Shown: positions 34,588 to 44,005, numbered from the stretch's first letter. The stretch is 64,000 nucleotides of DNA from Legionella sp. (GCA_030680075.1 JAUXWR010000468.1:1-64000); one strand, 5' to 3'. Made by a program: numbers and translations. The notes: generated by a model from the sequence alone, not told the origin.

Positions 34588-35216
34588 GTTAGTTCCTTGA
34601 TGGCGGGCAATTGGGAGCCTGCGGCACAGTCAGCAAGAACTCGTTGCCCCATGCCAATTAAAGAGTTCTCACCAATGGTGAGGCACTGGCGTACACTTGC
34701 ATTGCTTCCTATAAATGTGCCCGCACCGATTGATACACCACTGTTAACAGCAGCGGCAGTCGAGATATGGCAGTGATCAGCTATCATCACATCATGCTCA
34801 ACCAAAGCCTGAGAATTGATAATACAATTACGCCCAATCCTGACGCCCGCATTAATTATTGCACCATGTAATACCATGGTACCCGCACCCAATGTTGCCC
34901 GTGGTGATACATATGCATGTGGCGAAACAATAATTGGTAATTCATACCCCTCTCTAATTAGGGCATCAAAAAAACGAATCCTGAATTGCGGTGTTTTAAT
35001 ATGGCCAATAGTGACCAGTGCAAAATCATATTGATGTCTTAAAGCCGGTAAATCCGCATCAGTTCCCAACACGGGATAACCAAAAATTTCGCCGCCTACT
35101 TCCTCGGGAACCCCTATCAAGCCGCCAATAGCAAACTGTCCTTCTTGCTCTATCACATCAATAGAGGCGCGAGCATGCCCACCAGCACCCAGTAGCAAAA
35201 TTGGTTTCTTTGTCAT
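34584..35216 (-). CDS. legH: PglD/LegH-type sugar N-acetyltransferase
   Basis: A 210-residue acetyltransferase. The N-terminal PglD-like Rossmann domain starts ILLLGAGGHARASIDVIEQ. From about residue 95 a left-handed beta-helix of hexapeptide repeats follows (GTMVLHGAIINAGVRIG, NCIINSQALVEHDVMI). The His of EHDVMI is in the catalytic region. It acetylates the 4-amino group introduced by LegC. ATGA overlaps on both sides place it in the legCHIG unit. Confidence 0.9.
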   Translation of the reverse strand: MTKKPILLLGAGGHARASIDVIEQEGQFAIGGLIGVPEEVGGEIFGYPVLGTDADLPALRHQYDFALVTIGHIKTPQFRIRFFDALIREGYELPIIVSPHAYVSPRATLGAGTMVLHGAIINAGVRIGRNCIINSQALVEHDVMIADHCHISTAAAVNSGVSIGAGTFIGSNASVRQCLTIGENSLIGMGQRVLADCAAGSQLPAIKELT

Positions 35217-36406
35217 GATAGCGCCTTAATACCCAGCGAAACGCTGCTGGGTAAATTAATCAAACGCCTTTCCAACGACTCAGCGACAGGTAAGGCCATG
35301 CGCGGACAATTTTGGTAAATGGGTAATCGGTGCATAAGCGTCCAGGCAGGGCGTGTCATTAATCCTGCATTATTGGTGGCATAAAGTATTGCATCGCGCG
35401 CGCGTGCTACCGACTCATCAAGGAGTAATGCTTGCAACCAATAATTACTTTCACAAGAGGCTGAAGGTTTACTTACTATTGAAAGCCCTGGGAGTTTTGC
35501 AAACGCTGCGTGATAACGCTCATAAAGACGGCGTTTTGCTGTTAGAAAATCGGAAATTTGCTCAAGCTGCGCACAGCCAAGTGCTGCATTAATATTGGGC
35601 ATGCGATAATTAAAACCCACCTCATCGTGGACAAATTCGAAACGGTGGGCAACTTTTGCCGTTGTACTTAAATGTTTGGCGCGCTGAGCAAGGTGGGTGT
35701 CATTAGTGAGAATTGCGCCTCCGCCACCAGTTGTGATTGTTTTATTACCGTTAAAACTTAAGGTGCCCATCAGACCAAAAGTTCCCATGTGCTGCCCTTC
35801 GTAGGTACTGCCCAGAGACTCCGCTGCATCTTCCACAACTGTTAAATGAAAATCATGCGCGATTCTTAACATCCCTTCAATATCAACCGGGTGCCCAAAG
35901 GTATGCATGGGGATTAGCGCTGAAATTACCCGCCCGGTTTGCCGGTTTACGCATTTTTCATGGCGGATTTCAGTGTTATGTTGCAGGTAGTCATGAAGTG
36001 CCTCAGGATCAAGTCCTAATGTACGCTCTTCACTGTCAGCAAAATGCGGTGTCGCTCCACAATACATAACCGCATTAGCAGTAGCCACAAAGGTTAGAGC
36101 CGGAATAATTACCTCATCTCCCATGGCAACACCTGCCAATTTTAGCGCGAGATGAAGGGCCGCTGTTCCATTAACAATAGCCACCGCATGTTTAGCCCCA
36201 GTATAATGAGCGAGATCTGCTTCAAATTGATCAACAAATTTGCCCACCGAAGAAACAAAGGTTGAATCAAGGCATTCTTTAAGATAAAGCCATTCATTAC
36301 CTAAAAAACAGGGCGCATGAAGTGCTGCCGGTGCAGGACCGGCCACTGATTGCACGGCATTAATTATATCAGCGACAAATTTATTTTCAGTAATCACCGA
36401 GCTCAT
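35213..36406 (-). CDS. legC: LegC-type PLP-dependent aminotransferase
   Basis: A 397-residue DegT/DnrJ/EryC1/StrS aminotransferase. The catalytic Lys lies in LSFNGNKTITTGGGGAI, the Asp of VVEDAAESLGS binds PLP, and FNYRMPNINAALG is the C-terminal family segment. It converts the 4-keto product of LegB into the 4-amino sugar. It has ATGA coupling with legB and legH. FLGNEWLYLKECLDSTFVSS near the N-terminus is typical of the LegC subgroup. Confidence 0.92.
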   Translation of the reverse strand: MSSVITENKFVADIINAVQSVAGPAPAALHAPCFLGNEWLYLKECLDSTFVSSVGKFVDQFEADLAHYTGAKHAVAIVNGTAALHLALKLAGVAMGDEVIIPALTFVATANAVMYCGATPHFADSEERTLGLDPEALHDYLQHNTEIRHEKCVNRQTGRVISALIPMHTFGHPVDIEGMLRIAHDFHLTVVEDAAESLGSTYEGQHMGTFGLMGTLSFNGNKTITTGGGGAILTNDTHLAQRAKHLSTTAKVAHRFEFVHDEVGFNYRMPNINAALGCAQLEQISDFLTAKRRLYERYHAAFAKLPGLSIVSKPSASCESNYWLQALLLDESVARARDAILYATNNAGLMTRPAWTLMHRLPIYQNCPRMALPVAESLERRLINLPSSVSLGIKALS

Positions 36407-37413
36407 AGATTGTAAATATCCGCTTTATACAACGATAAATGAGAAGGATTTGAAAACCACTCCACAGTTTTAATCAAACCGCGACGAAACCCTTCCAGAT
36501 TAGCATATTGAGGTTGCCAATCCAGAACTTTTTGCGCTTTTTCATTAGAAGCCCACAGACGCTCCACTTCACTTTTTTCAGGACGTACGCGCGCATCGTC
36601 CCCCACAATTTCAATCTCGACGTTCATTACCTCGGCAATAAGTGATGCGGTGTCACCTATCGAAATTTCATAATTACTACCGAGATTAATAACTTCGCCA
36701 ATCCCCCTATCAGTAGATAAAGCGGCCAAAAAACCTGCTACTGTATCGGCAACATAATTAAAATCGCGCGTAGGATGCACGGCACCTAATTTAATTTGAC
36801 GCATACCGTTAGCTATTTGAGTAATAATCGTAGGAATGACGGCACGCGCCGATTGACGAGGACCATAGGTATTGAAAGGCCGGATGATAGATACGGGTGT
36901 GCCAAAAGAGGTATAAAACGACATCGCAATCTGATCAGCACCTATCTTGCTCGCTGAATAAGGTGATTGACCTTGCAGCGGATGCTCTTCAGTGATGGGC
37001 ACAAATTGTGCGCTCCCATACACTTCACTGGTGGAGGTGTGTACTACTTTACTAATACCCAAATCGCGTGCAGCTTGTACAATATTGAGTGTCCCTTTGA
37101 TATTAGTATCTACATAAGTATCAGGAGAATGGTAAGAATAAGGAATCGCAATAAGTGCCGCAAGATGTAGTACCGCGTCACAATCTTTCATCGCCAAGCG
37201 CACGCCATTTGGATCGCGAATGTCGCCTGCAAATACCTCAAACTTCCCCTTCACGTCATCTGCACACTGATCAAGCCAGCCCCAGGAATTAAACGAGTTA
37301 TAAAGCACAAAGGCACGCACATCATAACCGCAGCGCACCAGTGCTTCAGTCAAATGGGAACCGATAAATCCATCAGCACCCGTAATTAATATCTTTTTAT
37401 TAGTTAGCATCAT
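36403..37413 (-). CDS. legB: LegB-type NDP-GlcNAc 4,6-dehydratase
   Basis: A 336-residue extended SDR. It has ILITGADGFIGSHL, TSTSEVYGSAQFVP and catalytic YSASK in PYSASKIGADQIA. IRPFNTYGPRQSARAVIPTI and RDFNYVADTVAGF match LegB proteins. It dehydrates the GDP- or UDP-linked GlcNAc at C4/C6. With a PtmE homologue downstream, the GDP route is the likely one. The gene starts 6 nt after the 37420 gene ends. Of the adjacent ATGs (37413, 37410) either could be used. Confidence 0.93.
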   Translation of the reverse strand: MMLTNKKILITGADGFIGSHLTEALVRCGYDVRAFVLYNSFNSWGWLDQCADDVKGKFEVFAGDIRDPNGVRLAMKDCDAVLHLAALIAIPYSYHSPDTYVDTNIKGTLNIVQAARDLGISKVVHTSTSEVYGSAQFVPITEEHPLQGQSPYSASKIGADQIAMSFYTSFGTPVSIIRPFNTYGPRQSARAVIPTIITQIANGMRQIKLGAVHPTRDFNYVADTVAGFLAALSTDRGIGEVINLGSNYEISIGDTASLIAEVMNVEIEIVGDDARVRPEKSEVERLWASNEKAQKVLDWQPQYANLEGFRRGLIKTVEWFSNPSHLSLYKADIYNL

Positions 37414-37419
37414 TAAATT

Positions 37420-38742
37420 TTATTCGCTCATGGTAAGTCTATCAATCCAGCGCACACGCTGGATAGTAAGATCAAAGCTTGAACCTTGTTCAATACGTCG
37501 CAGCATTTTGCGCTTAAGCCATCGAGCCTGACCAAAAGCCACGGCAAAAAATTTATAAATCGCAATCACAAAACGTTGCTTCATTGGTCGTTTATACAGC
37601 GTTTCCAGAGTACTGAAATTTTGCAATGCATCGATAACATTGGTAATAGAACTGTCAGCAATGTCGGCTGCAACTTGCTCAAGTAGCCGCTGGCGAACTA
37701 TTTCTTCATTATAAGAGACTTGTGCTGTTTCAATTATCGAGACAATTTCCTCAACAGAATCAGGTCGACAAACGCCTTCGAGAATTTGATTATTGTCATC
37801 ACTCTCAGTCAGAATATGATTGGCGCGTGTGGGTACGACTCCACTGGTTAAAATAGGTAATTTTTTATGATAAAACACATCATATAAACTGGTTGAGGGC
37901 GGCATAACAATTAGATCCACCCCTTGTAACCAATGGCCGAAGGGCTCATCCCAGGGTGAAATTTTAATATTAATACCCAGTTTTTTAGCTAACTTTTCCC
38001 AGCTTTGACGATTCTCGCGCGGATGCGGGCGCACGGTGATTTCATAATGACTGCTATTAAGTGACATCATTACCTGAAGCATAATTCTAAAATCAATTAC
38101 TTCTGTGTAATACATATCCTCTACATCTTTGTCGGGAGAATTCTCGAAAAGAGGGAAGATTGTTTTGCCAAATTTCATTGAGCTGCACACGCTCTCAAAG
38201 GGTGTTCTATTATCAAAAGGGCTAAGCAAGTTAAATCGCGAAACAAATCCTACCACCGGTTTCTCGGCTTTCTTGTTTCCGGAGTTTTTGGGATTGCTAC
38301 AAGACTTCGATAAACGCGGGTGACCTACCACTTTGCATTTACTCAAATAGTCCGGGTAAAAGGTTTTAAATGGATTAAGATGTGAATATCCCCATAATAA
38401 AAATCCACGCACCGCCTGATGCCAGGGTTCGCATTTTTTAGCATCGTCGCCAAAATATTTACCGTTGAGTCGTCGCAGGGTGCCAGTAGCCTGACCAATT
38501 GCTTCCGTTTGTAAAATGAATACATTATCAGGAAGTGCTGTCGCATCGGGGAACGCGTCAATAAAATGAGCAAGAGAAGGTAAAATAATTGCATCAAACA
38601 GACTAAAATGGCGAAGCATCAAGCTCGAGGTTACTCTATTACCGTATATAAGCTCGCCCCCTTTTTGCTTTAATTCTTTTTTAAGAGCAGAAGCCACCAC
38701 AGCATCACGTGCCAATTCGTCAATATGAAAATACACTAACAT
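37420..38742 (-). CDS. Surface carbohydrate biosynthesis protein (GT-B-like)
   Basis: A 440-residue protein from the ATG at 38742, preceded by AAGGA about 8 nt upstream. The longer frame would overlap the SDR gene. It resembles the surface carbohydrate biosynthesis family often found near legionaminic genes. Segments include LVYFHIDELARDAVVASAL, FILQTEAIGQATG, EITVRPHPRENR and IVMPPSTSLYDVFYHKKLP, a likely donor-side loop of a GT-B fold. There is no membrane segment. A transferase role is possible but not demonstrated. It separates the leg operon from the third acid-sugar module without any gap large enough for a promoter. Confidence 0.7.
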   Translation of the reverse strand: MLVYFHIDELARDAVVASALKKELKQKGGELIYGNRVTSSLMLRHFSLFDAIILPSLAHFIDAFPDATALPDNVFILQTEAIGQATGTLRRLNGKYFGDDAKKCEPWHQAVRGFLLWGYSHLNPFKTFYPDYLSKCKVVGHPRLSKSCSNPKNSGNKKAEKPVVGFVSRFNLLSPFDNRTPFESVCSSMKFGKTIFPLFENSPDKDVEDMYYTEVIDFRIMLQVMMSLNSSHYEITVRPHPRENRQSWEKLAKKLGINIKISPWDEPFGHWLQGVDLIVMPPSTSLYDVFYHKKLPILTSGVVPTRANHILTESDDNNQILEGVCRPDSVEEIVSIIETAQVSYNEEIVRQRLLEQVAADIADSSITNVIDALQNFSTLETLYKRPMKQRFVIAIYKFFAVAFGQARWLKRKMLRRIEQGSSFDLTIQRVRWIDRLTMSE

Positions 38743-38764
38743 TTCTTTTTCCTTAAGTTTGCCA

Positions 38765-39601
38765 CTACCAGCAAGTTCGGCCACCATCAACAACCAAATT
38801 AAATCCGGTTACATAACTGGATGCGTCAGACAGTAAATAGACAAGGGCGGCTTTATTCTCATCTTCACGTGCCATACGCCCCATGGGAATGCGATAAGCG
38901 AGCTCTTTTATAAAAGCCGGATCCTGATTATTGTATATACCGCCTGGCGAAATAGCATTGACCCGAACATTCATTTCGGCCCAATAAGTGGCCAAATATT
39001 TAGTTAAACCAACAAGACCTGACTTTACTACTGAATAAGTAACGGGCTTCACGGGTTGTGCATCCGGCAAGACGCCCGCTACTTCATAAATCCGTTGATC
39101 AGGCGCAATAAGTGCAAGATCAGAGGCTATATTAACAATAACACCTCCCCCATTCGTGGCGAGATGATGACCAAACACCTGTGCACAAAGAAAAGCCCCG
39201 GTAAGCCCTACGGAAATATCAGCATTCCAATAATCGAGAGACATATTTTCAAAACGGGTCAATTTTTTTGCATCACTACCAGGCCCTACTTTAGGATCGT
39301 TAGCTGCGTTATTAACCAAGCCATCAAAGTGGCCAAATTTTTCAATTATAGTTTCAAGACAGCCTTTAATATCGGCTTTATTTGTAATGTCACAATGTAA
39401 TGCATACACCTCACCGGTGCCGTCATTTTTTATTTTAAGACAAGCTTTCTCGAGCGCCTCCCGATTAATATCAAGAAGAACAGGTATCCCTCCGGCTTCT
39501 ACAACCGCTTTCGCGTGCTGGACGCCTACAAATCCGGCACCGCCTGTGATAGCAATGACTTTTCCTTCTAGAGAAAAACTTTGAATGACATTTTTGCTCA
39601 T
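38765..39601 (-). CDS. PtmA-like short-chain dehydrogenase
   Basis: A 278-residue classical SDR from the ATG at 39601, which overlaps the upstream stop as ATGA. The frame extends further upstream but inside the neighbour. It has the ITGGAGFVGVQH cofactor motif, NNAANDP, IVNIASDLALIAPDQ, catalytic YSVVK and ISPGGI. It closely resembles PtmA of the Campylobacter flagellin-glycosylation locus, where ptmA and ptmB are adjacent. A ptmB-like gene is one gene away here. The exact reaction is uncertain. It probably oxidises or reduces a precursor or the finished acidic sugar. Confidence 0.82.
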   Translation of the reverse strand: MSKNVIQSFSLEGKVIAITGGAGFVGVQHAKAVVEAGGIPVLLDINREALEKACLKIKNDGTGEVYALHCDITNKADIKGCLETIIEKFGHFDGLVNNAANDPKVGPGSDAKKLTRFENMSLDYWNADISVGLTGAFLCAQVFGHHLATNGGGVIVNIASDLALIAPDQRIYEVAGVLPDAQPVKPVTYSVVKSGLVGLTKYLATYWAEMNVRVNAISPGGIYNNQDPAFIKELAYRIPMGRMAREDENKAALVYLLSDASSYVTGFNLVVDGGRTCW

Positions 39602-40638
39602 TTGATTTCTTTTACCTGTTTTGTGGCCAATGATTCGCGTGCAGCTATACATACCTGAAGCGTGAGTAGCCCTTCCTCAAGTGAAGGAGCATTTAGACGC
39701 TCTCGCGAACGGATGCTAGTAATAAAATCCGAAACTTCATGAAAGAACATGTCATTGCGCTGAAACTGGTCGTATACAATTTTTTTGGTTTCGTTTTGTT
39801 CCAACAAATTTAGTTCAAATTCATTCGTACAATAATTAAATAAGAGAGAGCCTTTCTCGCCTACAATATGAATATAACGTCTTGCGGGCTTTTGTAGAAA
39901 ATCGAGGTGCACGTGAACGGGGAACTCTCGCCCTTTATTAATACAAGATAAATATATATCCGCCGTATCTTCCACATCCATTTGCAAATCTGAAAGTTGC
40001 CCACCTGCTGCATATACCCTTGAAGGCTTTCCAAATAACCATAACGCAATATCAATCTCATGACTTAAACAAAGAATAACCCCGCCGCCCTGCTCTTTTC
40101 TCGCGGCGTGACTGTCGCGGTAATCTTCATAAGGGTGCATGCCAGGTAGCCATTCGCCAAAATGAAGGTCGGCAGACGTAAGCGCACCTAAGGTATTTTG
40201 AGCCAGTAATTCCCTGATTTTGATATAAGCCGGATGATAACGAAGCTGGTATCCGACAACGCAAATCAATTGCTTTTGTTGGATAATCTCCATCAATTCG
40301 CCAACCCCTTGCTCTTCATTGGCTAAAGGCTTTTCAATAAAAATATGACAGCCTGCACGCGCAGCAGCAATAGCTGTTTGCAGGTGCATGGAAATTGGGT
40401 TAGTTACAAAAACTGCGTCAGGCTTCCAGGAAAGAGCCTTCTCAAAATTGGTGAAACATTTGATGTTGTAATAATCTTCCGGTTTTTTATCAAATGTTGC
40501 GTCCAGTTTATCGGAAATAACGATAGGTAGGTTTCGCGCACGATAAGCGGCAATATCGGCATCATCGCCAAGCACTCGCCGTAACATGCGGATATGACGT
40601 TGTCCAATCGACCCGAGGCCGCAAATAAGAAATTTCAT
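39598..40638 (-). CDS. Gfo/Idh/MocA family oxidoreductase in the third acid-sugar module
   Basis: A 346-residue NAD(P)-dependent oxidoreductase. It has FLICGLGSIGQRHIRML, FVTNPISMHL and the FIEKPLANEEQG lysine segment, then YQLRYHPAYIKIRELL and a GGGVILCLSHEIDIALWLFG substrate-domain motif. It sits between the CMP-transferase (1-nt overlap) and the PtmA-like SDR (4-nt overlap). This suggests both oxidoreductases tailor the same sugar, for instance by oxidising a side-chain hydroxyl before amination or epimerisation. Specificity cannot be inferred. Confidence 0.83.
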   Translation of the reverse strand: MKFLICGLGSIGQRHIRMLRRVLGDDADIAAYRARNLPIVISDKLDATFDKKPEDYYNIKCFTNFEKALSWKPDAVFVTNPISMHLQTAIAAARAGCHIFIEKPLANEEQGVGELMEIIQQKQLICVVGYQLRYHPAYIKIRELLAQNTLGALTSADLHFGEWLPGMHPYEDYRDSHAARKEQGGGVILCLSHEIDIALWLFGKPSRVYAAGGQLSDLQMDVEDTADIYLSCINKGREFPVHVHLDFLQKPARRYIHIVGEKGSLLFNYCTNEFELNLLEQNETKKIVYDQFQRNDMFFHEVSDFITSIRSRERLNAPSLEEGLLTLQVCIAARESLATKQVKEIK

Positions 40639-41408
40639 TATGACGGGTGCCTTACAAAATCAGTGAGTTTTATAGTATCCGGCGAAATCGTGCGGGTACG
40701 AAGTTGGGCTTCAGCGCAAGCCAACTCGTCAGGATAGTCGACATCTACGGCCGGCTCTTCAATCAAAAATGGCAGAATAATATCGCCAGTCGTAGAGTTT
40801 TTTTCGAAAATTACTCGAGGACGCGTTATATCAATGTAGCCATCTTGCCAGTATACAAGTGGTAATTTTTGGCGAGGTTGATTATAAGGCTCAAGCACAT
40901 TTGGCAAATACGCTACGGGCTTCATATACCCGTCAGTATCCATGATCCACATTTTAAAAGGGGTTTCCGAGGCAAGATGTACCGAACGCAAAGAATCAGC
41001 TTCCTCATGTGCGGCAAATGTCTCAATTGCCCTGTCAATTATCAAAGGATTTCGGGATGGAGGCGTAGGACGCAGGTTTACGACCATATTCGGGACATAC
41101 CGTTCATTATCTTCTAGCCATTGAAGCGCATGACGATGAAATTCTACATCAAGCGCAAAGTCTCCTGAAAGTTCTGCAGGCCGCAAGAAAGGAACCTCAG
41201 CACCATAAGAACGCGCAATAGTCGCAATTTCTTCATCATCGGTAGTGACCACCACTCGGGAAATATGTTTTGAAGCCAAGGCGTGCTCAATAGCCCAGGC
41301 AATCATGGGTTTCCCATGCAGCTTCATTATATTTTTACGAGGCACTGATTTAGAACCGCCACGCGCAGGTATCAGAGCTAAAATATCACCGTACATATGC
41401 TTATTCAT
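40638..41408 (-). CDS. ptmB: PtmB-like acylneuraminate cytidylyltransferase
   Basis: A 256-residue CMP-sugar synthetase. IPARGGSKSVPRKNIMKLHG is the CTP-binding signature, with TTDDEEIATIA, LSGDFALDVEFH, LRPTPPSRN and VDVDYPDELACAEA at the C-terminus. The third CMP-transferase in the window, it differs from both PseF (6941) and the Leg type (27948). Near a short NeuB, a KdsC-type phosphatase and a PtmA-like SDR, it likely activates a distinct 2-keto-3-deoxy acid. The gene symbol is by similarity to Campylobacter PtmB. Confidence 0.85.
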   Translation of the reverse strand: MNKHMYGDILALIPARGGSKSVPRKNIMKLHGKPMIAWAIEHALASKHISRVVVTTDDEEIATIARSYGAEVPFLRPAELSGDFALDVEFHRHALQWLEDNERYVPNMVVNLRPTPPSRNPLIIDRAIETFAAHEEADSLRSVHLASETPFKMWIMDTDGYMKPVAYLPNVLEPYNQPRQKLPLVYWQDGYIDITRPRVIFEKNSTTGDIILPFLIEEPAVDVDYPDELACAEAQLRTRTISPDTIKLTDFVRHPS

Positions 41409-41426
41409 ATTAATAGATGCTCAGTC

Positions 41427-42596
41427 TCAGGCCGTCAATAATTCATATAGTTTATGATGAAAAACTCGCGTATCTTCACGCATGGTTGCTCTTACCTGTA
41501 AAAAACGCTTGCGTATTACTGGTGCGTTTTCCAATGCATATTTAGCACGCTCAAAAAGCGTTGTTCCTGAAGAGGGCGTGAACGCATCAACGACCACTTC
41601 TTCAAGATTTATGCGCTGCATAAAATCTGTCATTCTATTTTGAGTCGTATAGGCAACCATGGGAGTACCAAGGCCAATACAAGGTGACATAGAGTGAACA
41701 CGCATGCTAAGAGCCACATCAGCATTTCTATAGCGCCCGTAGAAGTACTCGCTGTCTTTGACGCGCCCAAGCCCTGTAGATACCATTCGCTGATGTGCAA
41801 TGCGCGGATTAATACGCTCAAGAAAGTTACTGATAAAACGATAATCATCAAAATAATGCGGACACAGTATAAAGTTCGCTGAAAAATTTTCAGCTAATTT
41901 TTCAATAGCAATTACAAACTCATCAATCACATAATCGCGGGAGCGATTGGATACGCCCGCGACAGAGTAGCGAGTGTCAAAGCGATGAGCCATGTCTTCA
42001 TCATTAAATGACACCATAATATTTTTAACGTTTGGCAGGATTTCGGGATACTCTCCGCCATCCTGAGCTGACACATAAACTGCCGAGTCAGGAATTTCTA
42101 CAATTGCGTCACTATGAATACCGGTCATCTCTCTTAACCAGTCTTTGGTACCATCATTTCTTACCGCGAGAATCATATTCTCAGCGGCCAGAATTTTTTC
42201 AATAGTGAGCTTAAGTTTATCGAGATGATGATAAACCTGCCCGGGCCAATGCCGATAGGACAAACCATAGAAAATGACCGGCTTAGTAATCTTTGACCAT
42301 AACTCAAACGGCAGCTCAAAGCGGGTACCGGTTCGGTTATTATAATCCCGGCCGTTAAATGTCACGGCGCCACCGATAATTAAACCATCTGAGGCATTTA
42401 CTTTGTCAACAAATGCCTCATCGAAATCAACCATTCCAAACGTATAATTATCCCATGGTTCCCGTTGCCACTGAACAACACATGGAAAATCCTCTTCAAT
42501 CGTTGACTCAAGGCCCCTGATTAAAGCTCCATTACCAATATTTGTGCTGTTAAAGTTTGCCAAATGAACAAGATTCAAAGAACCACTACTTTTCAT
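41427..42596 (-). CDS. Polysaccharide pyruvyltransferase family protein
   Basis: A 389-residue protein from the ATG at 42596, ten nt after the NeuB stop. The longer frame overlapping NeuB is rejected. It resembles WcaK/CsaB pyruvyltransferases: NSTNIGNGALIRGLESTI at the N-terminus, GLIIGGAVTFNGRD, FYGLSYRHWPG and SMRVHSMSPCIGLGTPMVAY, where the R-x-H region is the family's conserved site. These enzymes add a ketal pyruvate from PEP to a sugar, though some act as glycosyltransferases. Here it may modify or transfer the third acidic sugar. Confidence 0.82.
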   Translation of the reverse strand: MKSSGSLNLVHLANFNSTNIGNGALIRGLESTIEEDFPCVVQWQREPWDNYTFGMVDFDEAFVDKVNASDGLIIGGAVTFNGRDYNNRTGTRFELPFELWSKITKPVIFYGLSYRHWPGQVYHHLDKLKLTIEKILAAENMILAVRNDGTKDWLREMTGIHSDAIVEIPDSAVYVSAQDGGEYPEILPNVKNIMVSFNDEDMAHRFDTRYSVAGVSNRSRDYVIDEFVIAIEKLAENFSANFILCPHYFDDYRFISNFLERINPRIAHQRMVSTGLGRVKDSEYFYGRYRNADVALSMRVHSMSPCIGLGTPMVAYTTQNRMTDFMQRINLEEVVVDAFTPSSGTTLFERAKYALENAPVIRKRFLQVRATMREDTRVFHHKLYELLTA

Positions 42597-42606
42597 AACC
42601 AGTTCC

Positions 42607-43455
42607 CTAAGCAACGCATTCATCAACGGCAACACGCAATTTATTGCGCACAATTAACTCGTCGGGTTTGATATCTTTAATGCCGGTACCCATCAATAAA
42701 GGAATTTTTCTGATAGTAGAAGCAAAATCTCTCAATGCATGCGTTTCAATGGAGGCAGCCTGATCAGAGCCATACATTGCTCTATCGAGTGTAATGTGTC
42801 TTTCCAGGGATGAAGCGCCCAATACAACGGCTGCTGAGCAGACTTTAAGAAGAGAAGTTTCATGACCTGAATAGCCTACCTTGCAGTTGTAACGCTTCAT
42901 TAACATGGGAATACAAAGAAGATTGGCATCTTCCTGCTTCATTGGATAAGTACTATTACAATGCATTAACTCAAAGGGGCAGTTTGCTTTTTGAAAGAGG
43001 TTCACGGTTTCATCAATTTCATCAAGCGTGGCCATGCCAGTAGAAATAAACGTTAGTTTTTGTTCAGATGCTATTTCGCGAAGCAAGGGTTTATGACCCA
43101 ACATGGCAGATGCTACTTTATTAAACGGAACGTTAAAGGCACGAATAAATCGTTGGGCATCCACATCCCAGGCGGAAGCACTCCAGTCAATGTTTAATGC
43201 TTTACAGTACTGAGCGATTTCCTCATAATCTTGTTGAGTAAACTCAAGCCCGAGCTTTTGGTGGCGCTGCGTATTACCCCATGGGCTTTCACGTGGGCTA
43301 TCCAGAAATTCCTGGGTATAGACTTTATCAATGGTGCGTTTCTGAAATTTCACTGCGTCAAACCCTGCGTCAGCTGCAGCAGCAATCAGTTGTTTGGCAA
43401 TATCCAGGCTGCCATTATGGTTTATGCCGATTTCAGCAATCAGATATAAGCTCAT
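42607..43455 (-). CDS. Short NeuB-family synthase lacking the C-terminal SAF domain
   Basis: A 282-residue PEP-dependent aldolase-type synthase from the ATG at 43455. The barrel is complete: LIAEIGINHNGSLDIAKQLI, AVKFQKR, STGMATLDEI, MHCNSTYPM, VGYSGHETS and LERHITLDRAMYGSDQAAS. It ends at about residue 282, so the antifreeze-like SAF domain present in LegI and PseI is missing. In NeuB the SAF domain of the partner subunit contributes to recognising the N-acetyl sugar. Loss is consistent with an unacetylated, phosphorylated aldose as substrate, as for KDN-9-P synthases. It overlaps the phosphatase gene by 23 nt. Confidence 0.87.
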   Translation of the reverse strand: MSLYLIAEIGINHNGSLDIAKQLIAAAADAGFDAVKFQKRTIDKVYTQEFLDSPRESPWGNTQRHQKLGLEFTQQDYEEIAQYCKALNIDWSASAWDVDAQRFIRAFNVPFNKVASAMLGHKPLLREIASEQKLTFISTGMATLDEIDETVNLFQKANCPFELMHCNSTYPMKQEDANLLCIPMLMKRYNCKVGYSGHETSLLKVCSAAVVLGASSLERHITLDRAMYGSDQAASIETHALRDFASTIRKIPLLMGTGIKDIKPDELIVRNKLRVAVDECVA

Positions 43456-44005
43456 CAATTTCTTCCTCAGTTAAGTCATTTATTCCAAGCAACTGCTCGA
43501 TGAATGCGCGGACAAAACCCTCTCCTCCACGCTGTGTAAGAATGGTCGCAACCTCTTTTACTTTTGGATGCGCGTCCGCGGGTGCTATCGCATAACCACT
43601 ACGCCGCATCAGTGGCAAATCATTCAAATCATTTCCAACATACACTAACCCTGAAAAGGGTTCGTCATCAAACGAATTATGCGTTTGAAAGTAGTTGTTC
43701 ATAAATTCAAGTTTATTTCCGACCCCGTGAAAACAATTCAGTTTCATTTTTTTTGCCCGTTTTAAAACAACGGGATTTGATTCTTTCGATAAAATAAAAA
43801 AATTAATCGTCAAGGCGTCTCTTTTTTGAAAAGCACGGACAAAATCAAAGGCAAGTCCATCACCCCGATCGCAGCGCACACTTTCAAGACCTTCCTCATT
43901 GACCCAGACTTTGTTATCCGTGAAGACACCGTCAAAATCGAAGGCTACCGTATGGATGGTTTCAAGGGGTGGAAAAGGTTTAGGCAAGATCCAGCTCCAG
44001 TTCAA
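43433..44005 (-). CDS. KdsC-like HAD phosphatase
   Basis: A 190-residue C0-type HAD phosphatase. VAFDFDGVFTD holds the nucleophile and acid (D23, D25). ILSKESNPVV contains the lysine region, and YVGNDLNDLPLM the metal-binding aspartates. RGGEGFVRAFIEQLL matches the glycine-rich KdsC tail. It probably removes the phosphate from the ulosonic acid phosphate made by the short NeuB protein. The gene lacks an ATG at the family-typical position. TTG at 44005 or 43987 are candidate starts, and both overlap gmhA. Confidence 0.83.
   Translation of the reverse strand: MNWSWILPKPFPPLETIHTVAFDFDGVFTDNKVWVNEEGLESVRCDRGDGLAFDFVRAFQKRDALTINFFILSKESNPVVLKRAKKMKLNCFHGVGNKLEFMNNYFQTHNSFDDEPFSGLVYVGNDLNDLPLMRRSGYAIAPADAHPKVKEVATILTQRGGEGFVRAFIEQLLGINDLTEEEIDELISDC

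Noticed and set aside
41427..42653. Start at 42653 for the pyruvyltransferase-family gene
   Set aside because: It would overlap the NeuB gene by 47 nt; the ATG at 42596 lies ten nt after the NeuB stop and begins at the conserved region.
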